Source of the DNA: Clostridium sp. CAG:590 | GTDB taxonomy: Bacteria > Bacillota > Clostridia > Lachnospirales > Lachnospiraceae | NCBI GenBank assembly: GCA_000431135.1 | Contig: HF987891.1 | Location: forward strand, 1-64,000 | Direction: 5' to 3' | Length of the DNA: 64,000 nucleotides | Part shown: piece by piece, positions 9,481 through 18,200 of the stretch | How the letters are laid out: every line of letters starts with the position of its first letter | Position numbering within the stretch: the first letter of the stretch is position 1 | The notes under the pieces: generated by a model | The model's input: the letters and a program-made list of their open reading frames with translations, nothing else | The model's database searches: none | What the model was told of the DNA's origin: nothing | Made by a program: the position numbers and the translations under genes

Positions 9481-11394
9481 ATGAAGAAGATTAGTTTTAG
9501 AGTGAGGAGTTTTGACAAAGAACAATTTCTGACCTTTAACATTGATAATGAGGCTGAGTTGGATGAGGAGCTGTTAGACTACCTGGAAGAAGAGGAACCG
9601 GCAGGGATTGTTCCGGTAATCTTTGAAGAGGGTGAAGAGTTTGATACATTTTCTTATAATGTGACGGATAAGATTCGCTTGAGTGAATTGTCCGAACAGG
9701 AGATCAATGCGGAGATGGTATTGTTAGTACTTCGGGGATTGGTAATGGCACTGATCGATATGGCGGAGTATCGTGTTCCGGTATCTTATCTTGTGTTGAA
9801 TCGTCATTATATTTATATTGATTCTGATTACAAAGTAGAATTTGTCTGTATCCCTTTGGAAGAGATGCGAGAGGATGTTGATATCAGTCATTTCCTCCGT
9901 AATTTTCTTGCAAGTCTGCGTTTTGAATCGTCTGACAATGATAATTATGTTGCAAGATTATTTACATATATCAATAATCATGAAGTATTTAATCTTCGGA
10001 ATATGTTAAGTCTCGTAGAAACACTTATGGAAGATCTCGGAATTGAGATTCCGGATGATGCGAATGAGATATATGCAGAATATCATGAGGTGGAAGAGGT
10101 AACATCTGATACGACTGTTCTGACAAGTGAAGAGGAGACGGATATTTCCCGGGTGATGGATGATCTGGCGGCAGCAGAAGAATTAGATGATGCGGAAGAT
10201 ATTGAAACAGCAATGAGTGATCTGGCGGCACAGAGTGAAGAAGATACCGGCAAACTTGCTGCTGAGGGAGAAGTGGATGAGCCTGAAAAAGTAGAGGAAG
10301 AGGAAGCCGAGGAACTGGAAGAAGCAGCAGAAGAGGAAGGCGAGGAACCGGAAGAGATAGAAGAAGAGGAAGCCGAGGAGCCGGAAGAGGTAGAAGAAAA
10401 GGAAGCCAGCGAGCCGGAAGAGGTAGAAGAAGAGGAAGCCGAGAAGCCGGAAGAAGTAGAGGAAAAGGAAACTGATGAGTCAGAATCAGAAGAGGCAGAA
10501 GAAGCCGAGAAACCGGAAGAAGTAGAGGAAAAGGAAACTGATGAGCCAAAAGAGGCAGAAGAGAAAACCAAGAAACCGGAAGAAGTAGAGGGTGAAGAAC
10601 CGGAGCAAAAACCAGCAAAGAAATCAGTGTTGGAATTAGATGAAGAGAGCCAGGAGATGGTGAACAAACTGAAAGAGAAGCTGGCCGGAAGCAAGAAAGA
10701 GAAACAACCAAAGCATACTGAAAAAGAAATAAAGAAACCTACATTTAAGACAAAAGATACATCATCTGTTGGTGTTGTAATCCAGGATGATCTGGATGAA
10801 TTTTTGGCAGAAAAAGAGATGGAGGAACAGGTCACACATCATGAAGATTCTGGTCTTAAGATCCGCAAGAATATCAAAGTCAGCCGTGCCAGCATTTTAA
10901 AGAATACACAGGAAGAATTGAAGGCTGCAGAGGAGAAAGAGGCGGAACAGAAAGCCTTAGAGGAAGTGACAGAAGCGGAAGACGAAGTGACAGAAGTGGC
11001 AGAAACGGAAGATGAAGAAGTAGTAAGCAACTCTATCTTAAGTCAGACAATCAGCGGGGCGACCGGACTGTTAAGAGGCAATGTGAATGTTCCGAAGGTT
11101 AATCCTTATCTGATCCGTGTTAATACGAATGAGAGAATTATGATTACAAAACAGAACTTCAAAGTTGGGAAAGCAAGTATGGGTGTAGATTATACAGTGA
11201 AGGGAAATGGTGCAGTCAGCAGAGTGCATGCAGTGATTATGAACAAAGACGGTATCTATTATATTCGTGATAACAAATCTACAAATCATACATATGTAAA
11301 TGGTAAGATGCTTGAAGAAGGAGAGAATGAATTGTTAACACAGGATTGTAAGATTGTTCTTGGTGATGAGGAATTCATATTCAAGTTGCGTTAA
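9481..11394 (+). CDS. FHA-domain protein with DUF6382-like N-terminus and Glu-rich linker
   Basis: Cytoplasmic phosphothreonine reader of 637 residues. Residues 1-~190 form a folded domain resembling the DUF6382 domain of Lachnospiraceae FHA proteins. Residues ~200-385 are an extremely acidic, repetitive linker built on EEVEEKE/EEPEEVEE units. A mixed charged segment follows, and a C-terminal FHA domain (~545-637) contains AVSRVHAVI and STNHTYVNG, the Ser-Arg-x-His and Asn-x-Thr phosphopeptide-binding positions. The frame opens with TTG at 9463, but the ATG at 9481 has GGAAGGGGA at the right distance. It heads a cassette with a PP2C phosphatase and a Ser/Thr kinase, so it probably binds a kinase substrate. 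The partner is inferred, not shown. Confidence 0.82.
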   Translation: MKKISFRVRSFDKEQFLTFNIDNEAELDEELLDYLEEEEPAGIVPVIFEEGEEFDTFSYNVTDKIRLSELSEQEINAEMVLLVLRGLVMALIDMAEYRVPVSYLVLNRHYIYIDSDYKVEFVCIPLEEMREDVDISHFLRNFLASLRFESSDNDNYVARLFTYINNHEVFNLRNMLSLVETLMEDLGIEIPDDANEIYAEYHEVEEVTSDTTVLTSEEETDISRVMDDLAAAEELDDAEDIETAMSDLAAQSEEDTGKLAAEGEVDEPEKVEEEEAEELEEAAEEEGEEPEEIEEEEAEEPEEVEEKEASEPEEVEEEEAEKPEEVEEKETDESESEEAEEAEKPEEVEEKETDEPKEAEEKTKKPEEVEGEEPEQKPAKKSVLELDEESQEMVNKLKEKLAGSKKEKQPKHTEKEIKKPTFKTKDTSSVGVVIQDDLDEFLAEKEMEEQVTHHEDSGLKIRKNIKVSRASILKNTQEELKAAEEKEAEQKALEEVTEAEDEVTEVAETEDEEVVSNSILSQTISGATGLLRGNVNVPKVNPYLIRVNTNERIMITKQNFKVGKASMGVDYTVKGNGAVSRVHAVIMNKDGIYYIRDNKSTNHTYVNGKMLEEGENELLTQDCKIVLGDEEFIFKLR

Positions 11395-11405
11395 TTAGAA
11401 ATGGT

Positions 11406-11462
11406 AAGAGACCATTGCATGAAGATGTGTAGGAGAGTCTTTAGTGCGATGGTCTTTTCTTA
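11406..11462 (+). terminator. Intra-cassette terminator or attenuator
   Basis: AAGAGACCATTGCA (11406-11419) pairs with TGCGATGGTCTTTTCTT (11445-11461) with one mismatch, and a T-rich run follows. It lies between the FHA and PP2C genes, which read the same way. It may therefore reduce expression of the downstream genes relative to the FHA gene. Confidence 0.65.
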
Positions 11463-11511
11463 TCATTTTCGTAATTGTTAGAGATGGAAACAGAAGATTG
11501 AGGAGAGTGGA

Positions 11512-12285
11512 ATGGAGATTATAGCGGCCTGTTATTCAGATATTGGGAGATTTAAGCAGATTAATCAGGATTCGTTGTCTGTCAGGATTGTGAATTCCCC
11601 ACATGGTAAGATTGCCTTTGCGTTAATTTGTGATGGCATGGGAGGTCTGGAACATGGGGAGCTTGCAAGCAAAGAGGCAATTCTGGCAATGAACCAATGG
11701 TTTCAGGATGAATTTGCTCAATTAGTAGCAGAGAACAGGGTAACGGAAGACAGGTTATACAAACAGTGGCAGGATGTGATAGAGAGTGTGAACGGACGTC
11801 TTGCGGCATATGCACAGACTCAGGGCGTGTCGATGGGAACAACACTTACAGCATTGCTGTTATATAGGGATAATTATTATATTTGTCATGTTGGAGATAG
11901 TCGGATCTATAAGATAGCGGATCGCATATTGCAGATAACGGAAGATCATTCGCTTGTTGCAAAAGAGGTGGAATTAGGTTATCTGACCAAAGAACAGGCA
12001 TTGGTAGATCCGAGACGTAGTGTATTGTTACAATGTGTTGGGGCATCTGACACGGTCAATCCACAATTTGAAAAAGGACAGATTCCGGAACGGGTGACGT
12101 TTGTGTTATCTTCCGATGGATTTGTGCACATGTTGAGTGAAGAAGAGATTTTTCAGTATTTTCAACCGGATCAGATTCGGAATAAGGAACAACTAACTGC
12201 AATATGCAAAGAGGCGACAGAAATTGTAATGGAGCGGGGCGAAAGAGATAATATTACCGTGGCTGCACTTACCTGCAGACAGTGA
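11512..12285 (+). CDS. PP2C-family Ser/Thr protein phosphatase
   Basis: Metal-dependent phosphatase of 257 residues, likely the eraser for the neighbouring kinase. The Mn2+/Mg2+ ligands are visible in order: INQDSL (N-terminal Asp), CDGMGG (~39-44), GTTLTALLL, HVGDSRIYKI (~125-134), TEDHSLV, SSDGFVHML (~200) and RDNITVAAL (~245). There is no signal peptide or membrane segment, so it is cytoplasmic. A GAGGAG ribosome site precedes the ATG. The kinase gene follows after 35 nt. The PP2C-kinase pairing is the PrpC-PrkC/Stp-Stk layout known in Firmicutes. Here it is embedded with FHA and surface-protein genes rather than with the usual rsgA/rlmN genes. Confidence 0.94.
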   Translation: MEIIAACYSDIGRFKQINQDSLSVRIVNSPHGKIAFALICDGMGGLEHGELASKEAILAMNQWFQDEFAQLVAENRVTEDRLYKQWQDVIESVNGRLAAYAQTQGVSMGTTLTALLLYRDNYYICHVGDSRIYKIADRILQITEDHSLVAKEVELGYLTKEQALVDPRRSVLLQCVGASDTVNPQFEKGQIPERVTFVLSSDGFVHMLSEEEIFQYFQPDQIRNKEQLTAICKEATEIVMERGERDNITVAALTCRQ

Positions 12286-12320
12286 ACAGGTAGATATTAG
12301 GTTGAGAGAGGGTAGCGTGT

Positions 12321-14345
12321 ATGACTAGAGTTGGCACTGTATTGGGTGGCAAATATGAAATACTTAAAAAAATAGGGCAAGGTGGAATGTCTATTGTTTA
12401 TGTGGCAATGGATACCCGGTTGAACAAGCAGTGGGCGGTTAAGGAGATCAAACAGAATCCGAAACAGGACACAAGAACACTTTTAAAAGGTTTACAGATG
12501 GAAGCTAACATTTTGAAAATGGTAGATCATCCTGTGTTGCCAAGAATTGTTGATATTATTAATTATAATGGAACGGTTTTTGTTGTAATGGATTATATCG
12601 AGGGACGGCCATTGAGTGAGGTGTTGAAGTTAGAAGGAGCGCAGCCGCAGGAAAAGGTGATCGAATGGGCGAAGGATCTGTGTAGTGCGTTGGATTATTT
12701 GCACTCTATGAATCCGCCGATCATTTATCGGGATATGAAGCCGTCTAATATTATGCTGAAACCGGATGGAAAAGTAAAAATGATTGATTTTGGTACGGCA
12801 AAGGAATTTGATGTAGAAAGCCTTGCGGATACGACAGCGCTTGGAACCAGAGGGTATGCAGCGCCGGAGCAGTTTGGGGATGCAAGAGGGCGAGGTATTC
12901 ACAAAACAGATGCGAGAACAGATATATATAGTTTGGGTGCAACGCTTTATCATGTACTGACAGGAAAGAATCCAAGTGAACCGCCGTATGTGATCAAGCC
13001 GATTCGTGATTGGGATCCGTCGTTATCAAGTGGATTAGAGAAGATCATTAACAAATGCACTATGCCGAATCCGGAAGATCGTTATCAGTCTTGTACGGAG
13101 CTGATATATGATCTGGAACATTATGAGGAGTTGGATGATGCATTTAAGAGATCGTGCTTGAAGAAGATGCGCAGCTTTTTGATCTGCGCGGGGTTGACGG
13201 TTACTTTTGCGGCAGTTGCAATTGGTGGATATATCGGAAATGAACGGGAAAAGAAACTGAATTATGATAATCTGATCAACGAAGGTTATGCAGATGTCGT
13301 ACAGGGAGATTATGAAGGAGCAGCCGGTTTATATGTAGATGCGATCACGCAGGTAGATGGCAGCCGGAATGAAGCATATCTGGATTTGCTGGATTTGTAT
13401 ATCAATTATATGAATGATGCCGAGACAGGACTTAGCAGGGTAACATATTACATAGACCAACAGTACGATTCAATTGATAAGGATCAGAAATTATTATTGA
13501 CGGTTGCGATGGATTATTTCGATGTATTAAAAGATTACAAATCCAGTGCATATTATTTTAATATGCTGGATCAGAAAGAACATCCGGAGGCGGTATATTA
13601 TTCAACAATCGCACTTGCGATGGGTGAGCTGAATGTAGATTATGAGAGTCTGACGTTTAATTTGAAGAATTTTGAATCAACAAATGATGCTTCCACAATT
13701 TCAATTAATAAGTTGATGAATTACCGGTTGTTGTGTATTGTATATGCAAGGAATTTGCAGCAAATGGGAGATGCGGCCGACAGATTGATCGAAGCGGCGA
13801 ATAAGGGACTTGCAGTACTTGAAGTATATGATGATGATAGTGTGAAAGCGGAGTATTACACTATTTATAATCAATATCTTGCTCTTGCATATGAGAGACT
13901 TGGACAAAAATATATAGAAGAGGATCCGCAACGCTCACAGGAGAATTACGAAAAAGCATTGGAATGTTGTGATTTTATATTAGGCATGGTAACAGCGGGT
14001 GACGGCAAGACGGTTGGCAGTATTACAGATGAGAAACTTCGGGAGGCAAAATATTGCCAAAAAGCAGAGATATATGAAATGCTGCAGGAGTACGACAAGG
14101 CGGATGAGGTGTATATTCAGGCTGAGGAGGAGTTTGGCAGGACGAGTATAGCGGTGTATGCCGGACATTTGTCTTTGCTCTGTAAGATGGAGGAATTGAA
14201 GACTACGGATGTTGAAAAATGGGATTATAACAGACTCCATAAGCTTTATGAACAGGGACAACAGGTGCCTGAGATCCAGAATGACTATCGGTGGAAACAG
14301 CTGACACAGAAGCTTTCTCCATTGTTTGGAAAGAATGGGGGATGA
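12321..14345 (+). CDS. Membrane Ser/Thr protein kinase with extracytoplasmic helical-repeat domain
   Basis: Hanks-type kinase of 674 residues. The kinase domain (~12-275) has the P-loop IGQGGMSIVY (18-27), the ATP lysine in WAVKEI (K41), the catalytic loop YRDMKPSN (D138), DFG (D156) and the AAPEQFG motif. HRD is replaced by YRD, a tolerated variant. A single membrane helix (~285-307) is followed by ~365 residues predicted outside the cell and rich in TPR-like helices (for example QMGDAADRLIEAANKG and SQENYEKALECCDFI). PASTA repeats, usual in PrkC/PknB sensors, are absent. The outside domain probably senses a protein or assembly state. It is followed after 5 nt by the TTLL-repeat protein gene. 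Confidence 0.92.
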   Translation: MTRVGTVLGGKYEILKKIGQGGMSIVYVAMDTRLNKQWAVKEIKQNPKQDTRTLLKGLQMEANILKMVDHPVLPRIVDIINYNGTVFVVMDYIEGRPLSEVLKLEGAQPQEKVIEWAKDLCSALDYLHSMNPPIIYRDMKPSNIMLKPDGKVKMIDFGTAKEFDVESLADTTALGTRGYAAPEQFGDARGRGIHKTDARTDIYSLGATLYHVLTGKNPSEPPYVIKPIRDWDPSLSSGLEKIINKCTMPNPEDRYQSCTELIYDLEHYEELDDAFKRSCLKKMRSFLICAGLTVTFAAVAIGGYIGNEREKKLNYDNLINEGYADVVQGDYEGAAGLYVDAITQVDGSRNEAYLDLLDLYINYMNDAETGLSRVTYYIDQQYDSIDKDQKLLLTVAMDYFDVLKDYKSSAYYFNMLDQKEHPEAVYYSTIALAMGELNVDYESLTFNLKNFESTNDASTISINKLMNYRLLCIVYARNLQQMGDAADRLIEAANKGLAVLEVYDDDSVKAEYYTIYNQYLALAYERLGQKYIEEDPQRSQENYEKALECCDFILGMVTAGDGKTVGSITDEKLREAKYCQKAEIYEMLQEYDKADEVYIQAEEEFGRTSIAVYAGHLSLLCKMEELKTTDVEKWDYNRLHKLYEQGQQVPEIQNDYRWKQLTQKLSPLFGKNGG

Positions 14346-14350
14346 TTGTT

Positions 14351-15256
14351 ATGTATGAGATTATGTTTTATGCAGGAACCGTACTTGCGTGTCTGTTTTT
14401 AATTATATCCATTATTCTATTTATTAAAAATGGTGTATGGAAACTGATGGGAGATGTAACCGGTCTCAATGCAAGAAGAGCGATTAAGAAATTAGATAAA
14501 AAGGGTGCAGAGGATACTTCGAAGACGGAAGCGATTCATCAGGAAGTCAGTAAGGTATTGGTTCGTCGGGCAACTACAACAGGATCATTGCAGGCGGTAA
14601 CGGAATCAATCGAAAAAGACAAAGCGCAAAGATCTGACAGGAAAAAAACACGGAAACGTCGCACAAGAGAAGAAAAGACGATACTTTTACAGAATACACA
14701 GGAGCAGGCTAACAGCAATAATATATTTGAAATAGAAGATGAGATGATCATATTAGCAGGTGACCAAAAAGATTCTGTGGCAAAGGAAAATGAGGCTGAA
14801 GGTGAATACACCACATTGTTGACGCCGGGAGGTTCTGCGAATGTAACGGATGAGAATACAGATGAGATTACGACCCGGTTATATGCAGAGGATGTTACGA
14901 CAGATGTACTTTCAGAGGATGACGTGACGGATGTGCTATACACAGAAGAAGACCGGCAGACAGCATTGCTGACGCCGGAAGGAGATGACAGTCAGACGAC
15001 CTTGTTGACACCGGAAGGGGATGATAGTCAGACGACCTTGTTGACGTCGGAAGGAGATGACAGTCAGACGACCTTGTTGACACTAGAAGGAGATGACAGT
15101 CAAACGACCTTGTTGACACTAGAAGGAGATGACAGTCAAACAACATTGTTGACACCGGAGGCGGAGATTACACCGTTTGAGCCGGTATTACAGGAAGATG
15201 AGGAATTAATGAGTCTGTTAAAGGATGCTGTAGCGAAGAATCAAGGCAGAGATTAG
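14351..15256 (+). CDS. Single-pass membrane protein with tandem TTLL(T)-EGDDSQ repeats
   Basis: Unrecognised 301-residue protein. An N-terminal membrane helix (residues ~5-27) is followed by a basic segment (RSDRKKTRKRRTREEK ~95-110) and then an acidic, threonine-rich tail. That tail has five tandem 12-residue units of the form TPEGDDSQTTLL plus further TTLLTPGG, ITTRL and TTDVL motifs. The basic stretch after the helix predicts a cytoplasmic tail on the kinase's side. Thr-Thr-x-Leu with acidic flanks looks like a multi-site kinase substrate whose pThr could be read by the FHA protein; this is inference. The frame is open upstream to 14291 but overlaps the kinase; the ATG at 14351 follows GGGG. 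Short linker to the giant surface-protein gene. Confidence 0.7.
   Translation: MYEIMFYAGTVLACLFLIISIILFIKNGVWKLMGDVTGLNARRAIKKLDKKGAEDTSKTEAIHQEVSKVLVRRATTTGSLQAVTESIEKDKAQRSDRKKTRKRRTREEKTILLQNTQEQANSNNIFEIEDEMIILAGDQKDSVAKENEAEGEYTTLLTPGGSANVTDENTDEITTRLYAEDVTTDVLSEDDVTDVLYTEEDRQTALLTPEGDDSQTTLLTPEGDDSQTTLLTSEGDDSQTTLLTLEGDDSQTTLLTLEGDDSQTTLLTPEAEITPFEPVLQEDEELMSLLKDAVAKNQGRD
14971..15156 (+). repeat. 36-bp coding tandem repeat (five units)
   Basis: Units begin at 14971, 15007, 15043, 15079 and 15115, with a degenerate end at 15151. Each encodes TPEGDDSQTTLL with P/S/L variation. High nucleotide identity, including silent positions, suggests recent expansion and length variability between strains. 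Confidence 0.9.
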
Positions 15257-15277
15257 AAAAAAGGGGAATGACGACGA

Positions 15278-18200
15278 TTGAATAGGGGAAGAAAATACCG
15301 AAAGACAATTGCATATTGCATGATCTGGTTATTGCTTTTGCAGTTGCTGCCGGGGGAAAGAATGGTTGCCACGCAAGCTGCTGATGTACAACAGATTGCA
15401 CAGATTACGATAACTGCACAGAATGAATATACACCGGATGATTGTAAAAAGATCAACGGGGAAGATGTATGGGAGTTGTCCTATGTGATTGACCATTTAG
15501 GAGAAGGGAATCCTGTGTATCTCACAGTGAAACAGACAACAGATGGTTCGGATGTCCTGTTGACGGACAAAGAATTATTAACCGGAACAGATCTGGAATG
15601 GGATACAGAGGGTAGAAGTGATAGTGTGGCAGTGCATTTTCAGGATAGTGCATCTGATAAGGCAACCTTAATCCTGAAGAAGCCGCAAACGGAATGCGAT
15701 TATGAGATTGCAATTGAGGTTGAAGATCTTGCAGGTGTTCAGGTTGCAAAAGAGACAAAGAATATCCATTTTGGGAAAGCAATTGCGCCACCGGATATCG
15801 TGCTCAGGAATGTGGATGCAGTGGTTGCGGGATCTGTTGTGGATTCTGTGGCAGACGGAACCTGGACGAATAAAGATGTAGCATTTGATGTAGAGGTGAA
15901 GGATGGGACGACCGGTCTGGTTAAGGTGACTTATGAGTTAGATGGACAACCGGTAGATTCTCCGCAGACATGGGATGCGGCCGCACCGGAAAAGAATGCG
16001 GTAACAAAAAAGTTTTCTTTTGATACAAGTGCGGCTTCTAGTCAGGGACATGTTTTAAAAGTGACGGCGGAGAATGCGAAGGGAAAAGACGCAACGCTCA
16101 CAAAGTATATCTTAATAGACAAAGGGAAACCAGCAATCTCTTTGCATGTAAAAGGTGATGAGACGAAAACGGTTGAGAATACCGTGTATAAGGCACCGTT
16201 CGAGATTGAGGCAGCAGTAACGGATGATCTGCCAACAGATATGGTGTCGGTTCAATATAAGGTCAATGGAATATCAGACAGCAACAAACAGAATGTTCGA
16301 ACATTTGATGCAGGGCAGTATGTTGTTTCGGCAATTGCTACGGATGCAGCCGGTAATTCGACCGAATCTGCCGAGGTAACATTTCAGGTGGACGGAGCTG
16401 CCCCGACGGTGACAAAGCTCTCTTCACAGAGTGATGGAGGATACTACCGCTCCAAACAGACATTTCAATATCAGGTAGATGATGATTGCTTAAATGGCGG
16501 CAAAACAACGCTTACGGTTAAGAGAACGATAGATGGTATCAGTACATTGGATCCAAAGACGGTTTCCTTGTCGGATACAGAGAATACGGTAACGTATGAT
16601 TGCGAAGAGGAAGGATTGTATGAATTTACAATAACCGCGGAAGATGCAGTGGGAAATACGCTGCCGGAGCCGTACACATTTCGTTTTATCATTGACAAGA
16701 AAGCACCAACGATTTCAGTAGATGCAAGTGATAAGAATGGAACCGGGCTGGCAAACGAAGGAATGTCCAGACAGGGTGTGAAAATTTCTTTGCAGATAAC
16801 AGACCGGAATCCGGATCTTTCAGGATATTCTATTGTTACAGAGAGAACGGATGGGGATGGCCATAAAACGACCGTTACCCGGTATGGAACGCAGATTGCG
16901 TGGAACACAGAGGGTGATCCGGCAAAATGCGAGGAGATTCGCAAGTCTGTGGAACTCCCTTATGAGGAAGAGGGATATTATACGGTTACATTTTCGGCAA
17001 AGGATCAAGCCGGCAATGACAATAGTAAGAAGTTTTCCTTTTACATTGACCGTTCAGCTCCGGTTATCAATGAAAATGACATTGCATACCGGTCAAATGG
17101 TATCTCATTGAGTTTAAAATATGGAATGATCTTTAGTAGCCGGGCAATTCAGGTAACATTCCCGGTAAGAGACAGCATTTCGGGATTGTTATATGATGGC
17201 AATGCCGGTGCGGTGTATGTAACGATCGGAACAAAGGATCAGAAAGCACCGGATAGTATGATTTATCCGGCTGACCGGATTGGAAACAGTGAGTATTACT
17301 CTGTAATGCTTCCGTTAGAGAAGGTGAAGCAGTTTGATAATCAGATTACAATCTGGGCAAAGGATCAATTGTTAAATGAAGGGTACGCAGAATCAAAGCG
17401 GACAATCTATAATGAGAATCCTCCGGTTGTTGCAATGGAGTGGGCAGACAGTAATACTGCAAAGGAGGGTGACTGGTCTGATCGGGACGTAGTCTATCAT
17501 ACAGTGGTGGAAGATACCTTTTGCGGTATCAGGAAGATCACCTATAAGAAGATTGAGAACGGACAGGAGCAGATTGTAAAAACGGTTGATTTTACATCAT
17601 TGGAGAATCAGCAGACGGAGTTTGTCAAGAGACAGGAATATGATTTTGTTGCATCTGATTCTGCAACGACAACGGATGGGTATGAGTTAAAGATTGAAGT
17701 GGAAAATAACTGCGGCAGTACGCAGGAGATGAGCAGGATGGTTTATGTGGATAAGGAACCGCCGAAAGTAGAATTATCCGGAGTGCAGAATGGTAAGCAT
17801 TATAATCAGAATCAGACCATACATACCAGAGTAACAGATGTCTCATATAAGGGAACTGCAAATGGAACCAGACAGTCCGCCGTGACAACGTATCATGTAA
17901 CAAGAATGTATGATGGAAAGACGGAAACACTTTTTTGGAAGGATATGATTTCAGATCATATGACGAGTGAACGGGATGATGTTATTGCCGAAGAAGGAAC
18001 GTATGAGATATATGCGAAAACAGTCGATTGTGCAGGCAATACAACAACGTCGGATACGATACGGTTTACGATTGATAAGTATGCTCCGGTCATTGAGAAA
18101 GTACATGTTATGAAAGAACCGTCCGGGGAGCAGATGCCAAACGCAGATGGCATTTATTATCTGAATCGGAATGGACGATATATCGTAGAAGCTTCTGATC

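Noticed and set aside
10025..10835. Two long minus-strand open frames (228 and 250 codons)
   Set aside because: They mirror the Glu-rich linker of the FHA gene; GAA/GAG-rich sequence has few stops on the other strand. Low-complexity Ser/Leu/Pro products and no ribosome sites.
14971..15156. CRISPR-like 36-bp periodicity
   Set aside because: The repeats are in frame inside a clear coding sequence with unbroken translation and no spacers.
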